DNA of 64,000 bases from Thiomonas intermedia (GCF_002028405.1 NZ_CP020046.1:1178001-1242000); one strand, 5' to 3'. Positions 45,262 through 55,698 are shown, numbered from the stretch's first letter. The notes: generated by a model not told the origin, from the sequence alone. Translations and numbers: made by a program.

Positions 45262-46436
45262 CGCAGTTTCAGGCTCGCAAGGCCCACCAGACAGAGAATC
45301 ATGGTGACGATCCAGAACCGCACCACGACCTGCGACTCTTTCACCCCGAGCTGCTCGAAGTGATGGTGCAGCGGCGCCATCTTGAAAATGCGCCGCCCCA
45401 CGCCGTACTTCTTCTTCGTATATTTGAAGTAGGTCACCTGGATCATGACCGACACCGTCTCGGCCACGAACACCCCGCCCATGACCGCGAGCACGATTTC
45501 CTGACGCACAATGACGGCGATGGTGCCCAGCGCGCCGCCCAGGGCCAGCGCCCCCACGTCGCCCATGAACACCTGCGCCGGATAGGCGTTGAACCAGAGG
45601 AAGGCCAGCCCGGCCCCCACCATGGCGCCGACGAAGATCAGCAACTCGCCCGTGCCGGGAATGAAAGGGAACAGCAGGTATTTGGAATACACCGCGTTGC
45701 CCACCACATAGGCAAACACACCCAGCGAGCTGCCGACCATGACCACGGGCATGATGGCCAGGCCGTCGGCGCCGTCGGTCAGGTTGACCGCGTTGCTGCT
45801 GCCCACGATGACCAGATAGCTCAGCACGATGAAGCCGGTCACACCCAGTGGATAGCTGACCGACTTGAAGAACGGCACGATGAGGTCGGACACCGGCGGC
45901 AAGGGCATGGTCATGCCGCTGCGCAGCCACTCCACGAACAGATGCCAGACCGCGGCATTGCTCTTGCCCGATACCGCAAAGGCCAGATAGAACGCGGCGG
46001 CCACGCCGATGAGGGTCTGCCAGAAATACTTGTCGCGCGAACGCATGCCGTTGGGGTCGCGGTACACCACCTTGCGGTAGTCGTCGGCCCAGCCGATGGC
46101 ACCGAAGCCCAGCGTCACCAGCAGGACCAGCCAGACAAAGCGGTTGCTCAGATCCATCCACAGCAGGGTGGACACGCCGATGGACAGCAGGATGAGCACG
46201 CCGCCCATGGTGGGCGTGCCGGTCTTGATGAGGTGGGTCTGCGGACCGTCCTGACGCACCGCCTGGCCGACCTTCATCGCCGTGAGCTTGCGGATCACGG
46301 CCGGGCCCGCAAGCAGGCCGATGAACAGGGCCGTGAGCGTGCTCATGACCGCGCGAAAAGTGATGTAGTTGAACACCCGGAAGAAGCGCAGGTCGGGCGA
46401 GAGATCCATCAGCCACATGGCCAGGCTATGCAGCAT
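45258..46436 (-). CDS. mraY: Phospho-MurNAc-pentapeptide transferase MraY
   Basis: Makes lipid I by joining UDP-MurNAc-pentapeptide to undecaprenyl phosphate. The 392-residue membrane protein has about ten helices. Signatures are [13 protein letters not shown], the DD pair in [18 protein letters not shown], and the cytoplasmic HHHFE loop. It overlaps murE-murF by 11 bp and murD by 4 bp. Confidence 0.98.
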   Translation of the reverse strand: MLHSLAMWLMDLSPDLRFFRVFNYITFRAVMSTLTALFIGLLAGPAVIRKLTAMKVGQAVRQDGPQTHLIKTGTPTMGGVLILLSIGVSTLLWMDLSNRFVWLVLLVTLGFGAIGWADDYRKVVYRDPNGMRSRDKYFWQTLIGVAAAFYLAFAVSGKSNAAVWHLFVEWLRSGMTMPLPPVSDLIVPFFKSVSYPLGVTGFIVLSYLVIVGSSNAVNLTDGADGLAIMPVVMVGSSLGVFAYVVGNAVYSKYLLFPFIPGTGELLIFVGAMVGAGLAFLWFNAYPAQVFMGDVGALALGGALGTIAVIVRQEIVLAVMGGVFVAETVSVMIQVTYFKYTKKKYGVGRRIFKMAPLHHHFEQLGVKESQVVVRFWIVTMILCLVGLASLKLR

Positions 46437-49347
46437 GGGGCACCTCCTGATCGCGGGCGTCGTTGCCGTTCGTGGCCAGTGCCGCGATGTCCTGCACCGC
46501 GCGCTCCATGCGCATGAACCGCGAGCCCTTCACCAGCACGGTGTCGAAGCCGTCCAGGTCAGGCGACTGCAAGGCGAAGCCCGTCACATCGGGCTCATGG
46601 CGGGCCTCGCGCAGGCCGGCGGCCTGCGCGGCGGCCTGCGTGTGCGCCGTCATCTCGCCACAGGTCCACAAGGCCGCCATGCCGCGTTGCGCGGCGTAGG
46701 CGCCCACTTCTGCATGAAAGGCCGGACCCTGGTCGCCCACTTCCCCCATGTCGCCGAGGAGCAGCAGGCTGCGCCCGGGCAGCTCGGCCAGAACGTCGAT
46801 GGCCGCGCGGACCGAGTCTGGATTGGCGTTGTAGCTGTCGTCGATCAACAGCAGCGCCCGGCCGTCAGCCCTTTTCAGACGATGAGGCACCAGCCGTCCC
46901 GCCACCGGGGAAAAGCTCTCGAGGCCGCGGCAGATGGCCTCCAGGGGCGCCCCTGCGGCCAGGGCCGCCGCGGTCGCCGCCAGCGCGTTGCGGGCGTTGT
47001 GCCGCCCGAGCAAGGCCAGACCGACTTCGGCATGCCCGGCGGGCGTGTGGAGTTGCAATCGCAGTTGTCCTTCCCGATAGAAGGCCTGACCGCTGACTTC
47101 GGCTTCGGGTGCGGAGGTTTCGCCCTCGCGCAAGACAAAGCGCAGGCTTGGCCGCCCCGCGCTCAGCGCCGCCCAGATCGCGGCCTGGGCATCGTCGGCG
47201 GGGAACACGGCCACGCCGTCCTGCGGCAGCGCGGCAAGCACGGCGCCGTTCTCCCGGGCGACGGCTTCGACGCTCTGCATGAATTCCTGATGCTCGCGCT
47301 GGGCGTTGTTCACCACGGCCACGGTGGGCTCGGCCAGACGGGCCAGCCAGGCGATCTCGCCCGGATGGTTCATGCCCAGCTCGACCACGGCGGCCTGATG
47401 CTGCGGACGCAGGCGCAGCAAGGTGAGCGGAACGCCCACGTCGTTGTTGAAATTGCCCCGGGTCGCCAGCCGCCGGTCGTCGCCGTGCCAGGCGGCCAGG
47501 ATGGAGGCGAGCATCTGCGTCACCGTGGTCTTGCCATTGCTTCCGGTCACGGCGATCAGGGGCAAGGTCTGTTGCCGTCGCCAGCCCCGCGCCAGCAAGC
47601 CGAAGGCCCGCAGGCTGTCGGCCACCTCGATACCGGGCAGGCCGGCGGCCGCAATGCCGCGCTCGGCCAGCAAGGCGCTGGCGCCCGCGGCCCTGGCCTG
47701 GGGCAGAAACTCATGGGCGTCAAAGCGCTCGCCGCGCAGCGCGACGAACAGGGCGCCGGGCGTGAGCCTGCGGCTGTCGGTTTCCACCGCGACGGGCGCC
47801 ACGCCGGCTTCGCCGATGAGCTGAGCGCCGGGCCCGATCCAATCACGCGCTTCGCCCAAGGTGCACAGACCCGCGCCCCGCGCAGCCAGCGCCATGCGGG
47901 CATGGAAGGCGTCGCTGAAGGCCTGCTTGTGTCCGGCGATCTCCTGAGTGTTCTCGTGGCCTTTGCCGGCAATCAGCACGACATCGTCGACAGCCGCATG
48001 GGCAAGGGTCTGGGCGATGGCCAGCGCACGATCTTCCACCGTGGAAAACGGCGTGGCAACCTCGTGCGTCACGCCGGCGAGCAGATCCTGAAGGATGGCT
48101 TCGGGCGCCTCACTGCGCGGGTTGTCGCTGGTCAGCACCACGCGGTCGGCGTGGCGCTGCGCGGCCTGGGCCATCAGCGGGCGCTTGCGCGCGTCACGAT
48201 CACCGCCCGCGCCGAACACGCACCACAGTCTGCCCTGCCGGGCCGCCGTCACGGGGCGCAGGGCCTGCAGCGCCTTGTCCAGCGCGTCGGGCGTGTGGGC
48301 ATAGTCGATGACGGCCAGGGGCGCGCCATGGCCTCCAAGCATCTGCATGCGACCGGGTACGGCGCGCACGGTGCGCAGCGCGTCTGCAATCTCGGCGGCG
48401 TCCATGCCCGTGGTCTGCAACAGAGCCGCCACGACCAGAAGATTGCGCAGGTTGAAGGCGCCGAGTACGGGCAGATCGAGGGGGTGGCGAGCATGGCGAT
48501 GCACCAGCGTGAATCGCTGGCCCGCGAGGTTCTGCTCCAGGTTCTCGGCACGCCAATCCGCAGGGGCGCTCAACGCAGACGTCTGCACCGCCAGGCCACG
48601 GCTGCGGCAGTCTTCCAACAGGGTCGAAGCGCCGAAGGGGTCGTCGATGTCGAGCACGGCATGGCGCAGACCCGGCCAGGCAAACAAGGCCTGCTTGGCG
48701 CGCGCATAGGACGCCATATCGCCGTGGTAATCGAGGTGATCCTGGGTGAGATTGGTGAAGGCCGCGGCATGCAGCTCGCAGCCCGCCAGGCGGTGCTCTT
48801 CCAGGCCGATGCTCGATGCTTCGATCGCACACCACTCGGCACCCTGTTCACGCAAGATGGCGAGCAGCGCCTGCAGACGCACGGGGTCGGGCGTGGTGAA
48901 TCCGGTGGACCGCAGGGCGTCGGGCCATCCCGCGCCGAGCGTGCCGATCACCCCGCAGCGCCGTCCCGCTGCGTTCAGGGCCTGGGCGGTCCATAGCGCA
49001 CAGGAGGTCTTGCCGTTGGTTCCCGTCACCGCCAACAGCTTGACCTGCCGCGACGGATGGTCGTACCAGGCGGCCGCCAGCGGACCCGCCAGGGCCTTGA
49101 GGCCATCCACCGCCAGAATGCGCCGATCGGAGAAACCGAAGTGCTGCGCGCCTTCGGCCTCGACCAGCACCGCCGCCGCACCGGCCGCCAGCGCCTGCAT
49201 GGCGAACTGGCGCGGATCGCGCGCAGCACCCGGCCAGGCGACGAATACCTCGCCCGGCCGCAGGCTGCGACTGTCGGTGGACCAGGGCGCCCGCGGCCCG
49301 ACCCGCAGATCGCGCAGCGCCTGCAGCACGGCATCGACCGTCTTCAT
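46426..49347 (-). CDS. murEF: MurE-MurF fusion protein
   Basis: Two ligases of the stem peptide in one chain of 973 residues. The N-terminal MurE half has TGTNGKTS (108-115), [23 protein letters not shown] and DNPR (408-411), the motif that selects meso-diaminopimelate. After residue 490 a MurF half begins, with [25 protein letters not shown] (601-608), [13 protein letters not shown] and [10 protein letters not shown]. There is no stop or frameshift at the join, and no separate murF lies nearby. Such fusions are known in some Burkholderiales. Confidence 0.96.
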   Translation of the reverse strand: MKTVDAVLQALRDLRVGPRAPWSTDSRSLRPGEVFVAWPGAARDPRQFAMQALAAGAAAVLVEAEGAQHFGFSDRRILAVDGLKALAGPLAAAWYDHPSRQVKLLAVTGTNGKTSCALWTAQALNAAGRRCGVIGTLGAGWPDALRSTGFTTPDPVRLQALLAILREQGAEWCAIEASSIGLEEHRLAGCELHAAAFTNLTQDHLDYHGDMASYARAKQALFAWPGLRHAVLDIDDPFGASTLLEDCRSRGLAVQTSALSAPADWRAENLEQNLAGQRFTLVHRHARHPLDLPVLGAFNLRNLLVVAALLQTTGMDAAEIADALRTVRAVPGRMQMLGGHGAPLAVIDYAHTPDALDKALQALRPVTAARQGRLWCVFGAGGDRDARKRPLMAQAAQRHADRVVLTSDNPRSEAPEAILQDLLAGVTHEVATPFSTVEDRALAIAQTLAHAAVDDVVLIAGKGHENTQEIAGHKQAFSDAFHARMALAARGAGLCTLGEARDWIGPGAQLIGEAGVAPVAVETDSRRLTPGALFVALRGERFDAHEFLPQARAAGASALLAERGIAAAGLPGIEVADSLRAFGLLARGWRRQQTLPLIAVTGSNGKTTVTQMLASILAAWHGDDRRLATRGNFNNDVGVPLTLLRLRPQHQAAVVELGMNHPGEIAWLARLAEPTVAVVNNAQREHQEFMQSVEAVARENGAVLAALPQDGVAVFPADDAQAAIWAALSAGRPSLRFVLREGETSAPEAEVSGQAFYREGQLRLQLHTPAGHAEVGLALLGRHNARNALAATAAALAAGAPLEAICRGLESFSPVAGRLVPHRLKRADGRALLLIDDSYNANPDSVRAAIDVLAELPGRSLLLLGDMGEVGDQGPAFHAEVGAYAAQRGMAALWTCGEMTAHTQAAAQAAGLREARHEPDVTGFALQSPDLDGFDTVLVKGSRFMRMERAVQDIAALATNGNDARDQEVPHAA

Positions 49348-51134
49348 GCGCCCCCCTTCACCAGCCGACCGGCCGGCAGCTGCAAGGCCTGCGCCGTTTG
49401 TGCGGGCACCAGATCGGGCTTGACCGGCAGGTCAGGCTGCACGCCCAGAATGCGCAGAGCCTGCGGCACCACGGCGCCGAACACAGGCGCGGAGACCTGG
49501 CCCCCGAAGTGTTTGCCGGCCGAGGGCTGGTCCACCGAGACCGCCATCACCAGCACGGGATGGTTGATCGGCGCCAGCCCGACGAATTGGGCCCGGAACA
49601 GCTTCTTGTCGTAGCGGCCATCCTTGGCGATCCAGGCCGTGCCCGTCTTGCCGCCCGTGGAATAGCCCGGCACGGCCGCCGCGGGTGCGGTGCCGCCAGG
49701 TTGCGTCACCAGCGCCAGCATGCCGCGCATTTCACGCGCCACGGTGGGCGAGACGACCTGCACGCCTTCGGGTGCCTCGTCGTGCTTGAACAAAGTGACC
49801 GGGAAGATGCGGCCGCGGTCGGCGAAGATTAGATAGGCATGCGCCAGCTGCAGGGTGGAGACGCCAAGGCCGTAGCCGAACCCCATGGTGATCCGGTCGA
49901 TCGGACGCCAGCGCTTCATCGGCCGCATGAGCCCGCTGGTGGCGCCCGGAAACTCGATCTGCGGACGCTGACCGAACCCGACCGCCGTGTACATATTCCA
50001 CTGCACCTGGGCCGGCATCTTGCTCACCACCTGGGAAGTGGCGACGTTGCTCGAATACTGGATGACCTGCGGCAGTTCGATATCGCCGTTGTTGTTGTCG
50101 TCGCAGATATTGGCGCCGAAGAACTGCTGGCAGCCCGGCGCGGTGTGGAACACCGTGGTCGGCGTGATGAGCCCGGCCTGCAGCGCCGCACTCAGCGTGA
50201 TGGGCTTGAGCACGGAGCCCGGCTCGAAGGCGTCGGTCACCGCGTAGTTGCGGATGTCCGACTCGGTCATGCGGCGGCGTGTGTTGGGGTCGAAGCTCGG
50301 ATAGTTGGCCATGGCCAGGATTTCGCCGGTCTTCGCATCGATCACGACGGCGCTGCCGTTCTTGGCCTTGTTGTCCACCACCGACTGCTTGAGCGCCTGA
50401 TAGGTGAGGTACTGGATCTTGCTGTCGATCGACAGGCGCACATCCTGCCCATCCACTGGCGGCACGCCGCCCGACACGTCCTCGATCACATTGCCCAGCC
50501 GGTCCTTGACGACCTTGCGCACGCCCGGATGGCCAGCCAGGCGCGATTGCAGCGCCAGTTCCATGCCGTCCTGGCCCTGACCCTCGATATTGGAAAAGCC
50601 GATGAGCTGCGCTGCCGCCGACCCTTCCGGGTAGTAACGCTTATAGCTGGGCGACTCGTAAATGCCCTTGATGCCCAGCGCCTTGACCTGCTTGGCGATG
50701 TCGATGTCCACCTGCCGCTTGAGATAGACAAACTGCTTGTCGGAATCGAGGCGGCGCTTCAGATCGGCGGCGTTCAGGCCCAGCAGCCGCGCGAGCTGCT
50801 GCACCTTGCCGTTGTCGGACTCGACCTGGGTCGGATCGGCCCAGATGGTCTTCGCGGGAATGCTCGACGCCAGGATGTTGCCGTTGCGATCGAGAATGCG
50901 GCCACGCATGGCCGGCAGCTCGATGGTGCGCACAAAACGCAGCTCGCCCTGATTCTGGTAGAACTGGGTCGTCCAGACCTGCACCCAGAAAGCGCGCAGG
51001 GCCAGCGCCGCGAAGGCGGCGAACAACAACCCCTTGACCAGCCAGGCACGGCCCGGCGGCAGCTTGACGTTGAGCAGCGGGCTCTTGTCGTAACTGGCAG
51101 CAGGCATGTGAGGGCGCAGCGCAGGATTTTTCAT
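49344..51134 (-). CDS. ftsI: Septal peptidoglycan transpeptidase FtsI (PBP3)
   Basis: Class B penicillin-binding protein, 596 residues. One membrane helix (about 32-50), a pedestal domain, and the transpeptidase with SxxK (S307-K310, GSVLKP), SxN (S361-N363) and KTGT (496-499). Two cysteines, C335 and C344, flank a short loop and could pair in the periplasm. It overlaps ftsL and murE-murF by 4 bp each. Confidence 0.97.
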   Translation of the reverse strand: MKNPALRPHMPAASYDKSPLLNVKLPPGRAWLVKGLLFAAFAALALRAFWVQVWTTQFYQNQGELRFVRTIELPAMRGRILDRNGNILASSIPAKTIWADPTQVESDNGKVQQLARLLGLNAADLKRRLDSDKQFVYLKRQVDIDIAKQVKALGIKGIYESPSYKRYYPEGSAAAQLIGFSNIEGQGQDGMELALQSRLAGHPGVRKVVKDRLGNVIEDVSGGVPPVDGQDVRLSIDSKIQYLTYQALKQSVVDNKAKNGSAVVIDAKTGEILAMANYPSFDPNTRRRMTESDIRNYAVTDAFEPGSVLKPITLSAALQAGLITPTTVFHTAPGCQQFFGANICDDNNNGDIELPQVIQYSSNVATSQVVSKMPAQVQWNMYTAVGFGQRPQIEFPGATSGLMRPMKRWRPIDRITMGFGYGLGVSTLQLAHAYLIFADRGRIFPVTLFKHDEAPEGVQVVSPTVAREMRGMLALVTQPGGTAPAAAVPGYSTGGKTGTAWIAKDGRYDKKLFRAQFVGLAPINHPVLVMAVSVDQPSAGKHFGGQVSAPVFGAVVPQALRILGVQPDLPVKPDLVPAQTAQALQLPAGRLVKGGA

Positions 51135-51466
51135 CGGTGCGCTCCCTTGCCGGCTGAACGGGGCTGAGACTGCGGCACGGCGGGCAAGGGCGTCAGCGTC
51201 GACTGGCCTTCGTGCACGAACACGGTACGCGCCGCGGTGATCGGGCGCATGTCGAGCTGGGTTCGGGCGATCTGCTCGATGCGCCCCGGCGCACTCATCG
51301 CGCGGTACTCCACCTGAAGACGATCCTTGTCCATCTGCAGCTGCTCAGCGCGCTGCTGCGCCACGTCCAGGGCCGCGAAGGTGCGCCTGCCCTGGTACTG
51401 CGCGCGCACCACCGACATGGCGCACAGCACCACGACGAACAGGAGCACGAGGTTGATGCGGGTCAT
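51131..51466 (-). CDS. ftsL: Cell division protein FtsL
   Basis: A 111-residue bitopic protein with one membrane helix at the start (LVLLFVVVLCAMSVV) and a coiled-coil stretch (residues about 30-60, ALDVAQQRAEQLQMDKDRLQ). The C-terminal tail is Pro-rich. It forms a complex with FtsB and FtsQ. The position between rsmH and ftsI, and the 4-bp overlap with ftsI, support the call despite low family conservation. Confidence 0.9.
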   Translation of the reverse strand: MTRINLVLLFVVVLCAMSVVRAQYQGRRTFAALDVAQQRAEQLQMDKDRLQVEYRAMSAPGRIEQIARTQLDMRPITAARTVFVHEGQSTLTPLPAVPQSQPRSAGKGAHR

Positions 51467-51476
51467 GGCTTGCCCC

Positions 51477-52430
51477 TCAGACCCGTTGCGCCACGCGCAG
51501 CATGGCGGAGCGCGACCGCGCGTTGCCGCTGACTTCCGCCGCCGTAGGGCGCAGCCGCGCCACTTCGCTCAAATCCGGCTTGAACTCGGCCGAAAGCCCG
51601 GGCACGAAGGGCTGGCGCCGATCGACGGCGGGCGCGCGGGCATGGCGATGAATGAAGCGCTTGATCAGCGCGTCTTCGAGTGAGTGAAAACTGATCACGG
51701 CCAGCCGCCCGCCCGGTTTCAGGCAGTCGAGCACCTGGCTCAACGCCGCTTCGATCTGCGCAAGCTCGGCATTGACGTGAATCCGAAGAGCTTGAAACGT
51801 GCGGGTGGCCGGATCCTGGCCCGGCTCACGACTCTTGACTGTGGCGGCAACCAGTGCGGCGAGTTCGCCGCTGCGCGCAAGGGGCGCTCCGGCATCGCGG
51901 CGAGCCACAATCTTCTTTGCAATCTGGACAGCCGCCCGTTCGTCTCCATAGTCCCTCAGCACGGTTGCAATCTCATCCACACTTGCCGATGCCAGATACT
52001 CAGCGACGGTTGGCCCGCTGCTGGTGTCCATGCGCATATCCAGAGGCCCGTCAGCGCGAAAGCTGAATCCGCGCTCGGGTTGATCGAGTTGCGGCGACGA
52101 CACCCCCAGATCGAACAGCAGCCCGTCGGCCTGCGACACGCCCTGATCGCGCAGCACCCGCGCAAACTCGGAGAACGGCGCATGCGCGATCACAAAACGC
52201 GCATCGTGAATCTGGGCCGCGGCTTCGATGGCCTGCGGATCGCGGTCGATCGCAATCAGCCGTCCGGCAGGCGACAGGCGACGCAGGATTTCCCGGCTGT
52301 GCCCGCCACGCCCGAAGGTCGCGTCGAGATACACCCCGCTCGGGTCGGTGATCAATTGGTCGACCGCCTCGTGCAGCAACACGGTGCGGTGCGCCGTTTC
52401 GGCGCTGGGCGTGGGAGCGTGTTGGCGCAT
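51477..52430 (-). CDS. rsmH: 16S rRNA (cytosine-1402-N4) methyltransferase
   Basis: Methylates C1402 of 16S rRNA. The 317 residues show HRTVLLHEAVDQL, the SAM loop YLDATFGRGGHSREIL, DGLLFDLGVSSPQLD, and the C-terminal AVISFHSLEDALIKRF. Formerly called mraW. It follows mraZ by 6 bp and precedes ftsL by 10 bp. Confidence 0.98.
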   Translation of the reverse strand: MRQHAPTPSAETAHRTVLLHEAVDQLITDPSGVYLDATFGRGGHSREILRRLSPAGRLIAIDRDPQAIEAAAQIHDARFVIAHAPFSEFARVLRDQGVSQADGLLFDLGVSSPQLDQPERGFSFRADGPLDMRMDTSSGPTVAEYLASASVDEIATVLRDYGDERAAVQIAKKIVARRDAGAPLARSGELAALVAATVKSREPGQDPATRTFQALRIHVNAELAQIEAALSQVLDCLKPGGRLAVISFHSLEDALIKRFIHRHARAPAVDRRQPFVPGLSAEFKPDLSEVARLRPTAAEVSGNARSRSAMLRVAQRV

Positions 52431-52436
52431 ACACGG

Positions 52437-52865
52437 TCACAACACAATGTCGCGCACGGCATCGGGCATACCTGCCTCGATCACCGCCGCTTCTTGCGCC
52501 TGATGTTTGGCGCGATCCCAGATTTCGAAATGCCGACCCATGCCGATGAGATCGACTTCGCGCTCCAGTCCCGCTGCCTGGCGCAACTCGGGCGAAATGA
52601 GCACCCGGCCGGTCGCATCCATTTCCGTCTCGGTCGCATGACCCAGATAGATGCGGCGCCAGCCCTGCGCCGCCATCGGCAATTGCATGACTTTGTCGCG
52701 GAACCCGACCCATTCATCATCCGAGAACAGCATGAGACAACCGTCAGGGCTCTTGGTCAGCGTGAGCCGACCCTGCGACCGGGCCATCAGCACATCCCGA
52801 TGCCGGGCAGGCACGGTCATGCGACCCTTGCCGTCCAGATTGAGTGCCGAAATGCCAATGAACAT
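52437..52865 (-). CDS. mraZ: Transcriptional regulator MraZ
   Basis: AbrB-like DNA-binding protein that controls its own operon. The 142 residues start MFIGISALNLDGKGRMTVPARHR, the first of two SpoVT/AbrB-like repeats; the second holds ATGRVLISPELRQAAGL. I chose the ATG at 52865 from family N-termini; the open frame up to 52943 crosses the operator. It is the first gene of the dcw cluster. Confidence 0.97.
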   Translation of the reverse strand: MFIGISALNLDGKGRMTVPARHRDVLMARSQGRLTLTKSPDGCLMLFSDDEWVGFRDKVMQLPMAAQGWRRIYLGHATETEMDATGRVLISPELRQAAGLEREVDLIGMGRHFEIWDRAKHQAQEAAVIEAGMPDAVRDIVL

Positions 52866-52920
52866 GAATTCGCCCGCGGTTGCCGTGCCCTGGTGGGAGC
52901 CCTGAATGTGCAAAGCCCTG

Positions 52921-52981
52921 CACAATTTCCCACTTTTTTGCACTAATCGCCACTTTAGGGGATGGCGATAGCCGCGGTCAA
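52921..52981 (-). promoter_or_regulatory. dcw promoter with four 10-bp MraZ-type repeats
   Basis: On the plus strand, four decamers start with CAC at 52921, 52931, 52941 and 52951, an exact 10-bp period. On the minus strand they read AAAGTGG, TTAGTGC, AAAGTGG, ATTGTGC, matching the MraZ-box style. A promoter overlaps them: -35 TTGACC (52981-52976), 18 bp, -10 TAAAGT (52957-52952). The fit to MraZ autorepression is inferred. Confidence 0.8.
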
Positions 52982-53183
52982 GCCAGAAACCCTGAAAAAT
53001 CTTTTACAAAACAAGGACTTAGATACTGTTTATGAAACCAGTAAATAAGCATGTTTCCATTAAAAATGAACGCTTTAGAGCGAGTCGTGAAAGTCTTTTC
53101 TAGAAAAAGGCTGCACCAGAGCAACCTCAGAATGCCGAGCAGCACTCAACCTCACCCGCTGGATGCCGAGAAAAAGGGAAAGT
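52982..53183. other. AT-rich region between the dcw promoter and rnpB
   Basis: About 200 bp, clearly richer in A and T than the rest, notably 52990-53110. It lies upstream of the dcw promoter and could act as an UP-type element or extra promoter. No gene is visible. The 3' end of the RNase P RNA transcript enters from the right; TTTCCCTTTTTC after its last stem may end it. Confidence 0.55.
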
Positions 53184-53526
53184 GCGAAGCGGAGCTATAA
53201 GCCGGATTCTGTGCAGCGCAGGCTTGCGCCGACGCCGTGGCAGCCATTCCTCTAGGCCCCGCATTGCTACGGGGCTCAAGCCACCTACCCGCAGACTCGC
53301 GCGGGCCGCGCTGTGCCAGCGTTGCCGCTGGCGTGTCTGCCTATTTGGTGTTGCTCCGGATGGAGGTTGCCGCGTTTCACGTCCACACCGGTTGCCCGGT
53401 GTTTACTCGTCTCTGTGGCCCTGTTCGTCACGTCACCGTGCACGGCCGTTAGCCGTCATCCCACCCTATGGAGTCCGGACCTTCCTCGATGCGCGAAGCG
53501 CACCGCGACTGCCCACTCCACTTCGC
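53184..53526 (-). ncRNA. rnpB: RNase P RNA (bacterial class A)
   Basis: Catalytic RNA that removes tRNA 5' leaders. The minus strand holds the conserved core: GAGGAAGGTCCGGACTCC near the 5' end and ACAGAATCCGGCTTAT near the 3' end. The two ends pair (GCGAAGTGGAG with CTCCGCTTCGC, helix P1), which sets the limits at about 343 nt. A -10-like GATAAT (53539-53534) lies 7 nt before the start. Confidence 0.95.
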
Positions 53527-53533
53527 AGATCGG

Positions 53534-53539
53534 ATTATC
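53534..53539 (-). promoter_or_regulatory. Predicted -10 element for rnpB
   Basis: GATAAT on the minus strand, 7 nt before the 5' end set by helix P1. No good -35 is seen at the usual distance. Confidence 0.5.
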
Positions 53540-53680
53540 GTGGATTCACGCTTTGCGCATGCTGGTATGGCCAGTCTCGTCCAGACACTCTCGCTCTTGA
53601 CCCAGGACAAGGCGCGAGGCATTCAAAGGATTAGATTCGTCGCCTTTACAGTTTTTGCAGTTCAACGAAAGAACACGCTC

Positions 53681-54472
53681 GTGGCAACCGAACTCTTCAA
53701 CAATGGCACGCATCTCTGCTTGATGTTCAGCGATCTGGTCGAGGAAAACGCCGACGCCGTCCAGGCCAACCAGTTTCTCATCATTGATCACGGCCACGGC
53801 GCGCTCATCGATCCTGGCGGCAATATGACCTTCAACGAGCTGACGCTCACGATGCGCAAATACATGGCGCCGCAGGATCTGCACTATCTGCTGGCCTCGC
53901 ACGCCGACCCCGACATCATCGCCTCGCTCGATCGATGGATGACGGCCTCCAAGGCCGATCTGGTCATCTCCCGGCTGTGGGCGCGTTTTGCTCCGCACTT
54001 TTGCAAACTGGGCAAGACCGACAAACGCATCATCGGCGTACCCGATACGGGGGGCACGCTGCGCCTGGGCGAAAGCGATCTGGTGCTCCTGCCCGCGCAT
54101 TTCCTGCATGCGGAGGGCAATTTCCAGTTCTACGACCCGATCAGCAAGATCCTGTTTTCTGGCGATCTGGGGGTCTCGCTCGTCAGTGGCGAGCAGGCAC
54201 GCCGCCCCTATACGAACCTGAGCGACGCCCTACCCCATATGGAAGCCTTCCACCGGCGCTATATGGTGTCCAACAAAATCCTGCGCTATTGGGCCAGCAT
54301 GGTGCGCACTCTGGACATCGAGATGATCGTGCCGCAGCATGGCGCGCCGATTCGCGGCAAGGCGGCAGTCGCTCAGTTCATCGACTGGGCCGAAAACCTG
54401 AGTTGCGGCATCGACCTGATGACCCTGAGCAACTACCGCGTGCCCGACCAGCCCATTCCCCTGGCCGCGTAG
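53681..54472 (+). CDS. ODP-like metallo-beta-lactamase-fold protein
   Basis: A 263-residue protein of the oxygen-binding diiron (ODP) branch of the MBL superfamily, related to flavodiiron oxidase domains. Motifs: FNNGTHLCLMFSDLVEEN, IIDHGHGALIDPGG, SHADPDIIASL, LPAHFLHAEGNFQFYDPISKILFSGDLG and IVPQHGAPIRG. In the metal loop HADPDI the last His of HxHxDH is replaced by Ile. It binds a diiron or similar centre; oxygen or NO sensing is inferred. The start is uncertain: I use GTG at 53681. It is next to rnpB on the other strand. Confidence 0.8.
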   Translation: MATELFNNGTHLCLMFSDLVEENADAVQANQFLIIDHGHGALIDPGGNMTFNELTLTMRKYMAPQDLHYLLASHADPDIIASLDRWMTASKADLVISRLWARFAPHFCKLGKTDKRIIGVPDTGGTLRLGESDLVLLPAHFLHAEGNFQFYDPISKILFSGDLGVSLVSGEQARRPYTNLSDALPHMEAFHRRYMVSNKILRYWASMVRTLDIEMIVPQHGAPIRGKAAVAQFIDWAENLSCGIDLMTLSNYRVPDQPIPLAA

Positions 54473-54477
54473 ATTGC

Positions 54478-55548
54478 TCAAGCGCCAGTCTGAACCTGCC
54501 ACTCCATGGCTTCGCCCGCGTGCAAGGGCACGATGTCAGTGTCGGCGTAGGGCAGGTGTTCGGGCACGTTCCAGGGTGTGCGTGTAAGCGTGATGTCACC
54601 GCGGTTGCGCGGCAAACCGTAGAACGCGGCGCCGAACCGGCTGGCGAAATCATCGAGCCGGTGCAGCGCATCGCGCTGCTCGAAGGCGGCGCAATAAAGC
54701 TCCAGCGCATTCGCCGCGGTAAAGCAGCCAGCACAGCCGCAGGCGGCTTCCTTGGTATGGCGCGCATGCGGCGCCGAATCGGTGCCGAGAAAAAAGCGGT
54801 CGTCGCCGCTGGTAGCCGCATCGAGCAGCGCCAGACGATGGGTCTCGCGCTTGAGCACGGGCAGGCAGTAGTAGTGGGGTCGCATGCCGCCCTTGAACAT
54901 GGCGTTGCGGTTGTGCAGCAGATGGTGCGCGGTGAGGGTTGCCGCCAGGCGGGGCACGCCCTGGTCATCGCGCTCGGACGCCTCGCGCACGAACTGCGCG
55001 GCCTGCGCGGTGGTGATGTGCTCGAGCACGATCTTCAGCTCAGGGAAGGCCCGGCGCAAGGCGATGAGATGCCGTTCGATGAAGACCGCCTCGCGGTCGA
55101 AGACGTCGACCTCCGGATCGGTGACCTCGCCATGAATGAGCAGCGGCATGCCCACGCGCTGCATCGCTTCGAGCGCAGGATAGATGCGCTTGAGTTCGGT
55201 GACGCCACTGTCCGAGTTGGTGGTGGCTCCCGCCGGATAGAGTTTGAAGGCGTGGACGACTCCGCTCTGCCTAGCCTCTTCCACCATCGCCGGCGTAGTG
55301 TCGTCGGTGAGGTAGAGGGTCATCAGGGGCGTGAAATCGCTGCCTTCGGGCAAGGCGGCGAGGATGCGGCCCCGGTATTCCAGCGCCTGCTGCAGCCGCA
55401 CCACCGGCGGCTTGAGATTGGGCATGACGATGGCCCGCGCGAACTGCCTGGCCGTCCAGGGCAAGGCATCGCGCAGCGCGGCGCCATCGCGAAGGTGCAG
55501 ATGAAAATCGTCGGGACGGGTGAGTGTGAGCGTCTGAATCGAGGTCAT
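54478..55548 (-). CDS. pyrC: Dihydroorotase (type II)
   Basis: Closes the dihydroorotate ring in pyrimidine synthesis. The 356 residues show the zinc sites HLHLRDG near the start, the carboxylated Lys in [12 protein letters not shown] (about residue 102), His in LIHGEV and LEHITT, and Asp in LGTDSAPH. This is the E. coli-type enzyme. It converges on the MBL gene with 5 bp between the stops. Confidence 0.97.
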   Translation of the reverse strand: MTSIQTLTLTRPDDFHLHLRDGAALRDALPWTARQFARAIVMPNLKPPVVRLQQALEYRGRILAALPEGSDFTPLMTLYLTDDTTPAMVEEARQSGVVHAFKLYPAGATTNSDSGVTELKRIYPALEAMQRVGMPLLIHGEVTDPEVDVFDREAVFIERHLIALRRAFPELKIVLEHITTAQAAQFVREASERDDQGVPRLAATLTAHHLLHNRNAMFKGGMRPHYYCLPVLKRETHRLALLDAATSGDDRFFLGTDSAPHARHTKEAACGCAGCFTAANALELYCAAFEQRDALHRLDDFASRFGAAFYGLPRNRGDITLTRTPWNVPEHLPYADTDIVPLHAGEAMEWQVQTGA

Positions 55549-55698
55549 ATCGGCGGCAAAAACAGCAACGCCGACATGCTACGCCCGCCCTGCGACAGCG
55601 CTTTAAACGCTGTGAATGAATCCGGCGCCACCGAGTGCAACGCCGAGTGGGGACGCCAGCGCGGCATGCTCGGGAGTGGCGGATTTGTTCACAACGTC

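Noticed and set aside
43735-46416. 893-codon minus-strand frame presented as one gene
   Set aside because: The first part is an out-of-frame reading of mraY. The real protein starts at 45261 and is MurD.
53182-53634. Open frames across the RNase P RNA region
   Set aside because: The sequence matches RNase P RNA core motifs and end pairing, so these frames are non-coding.
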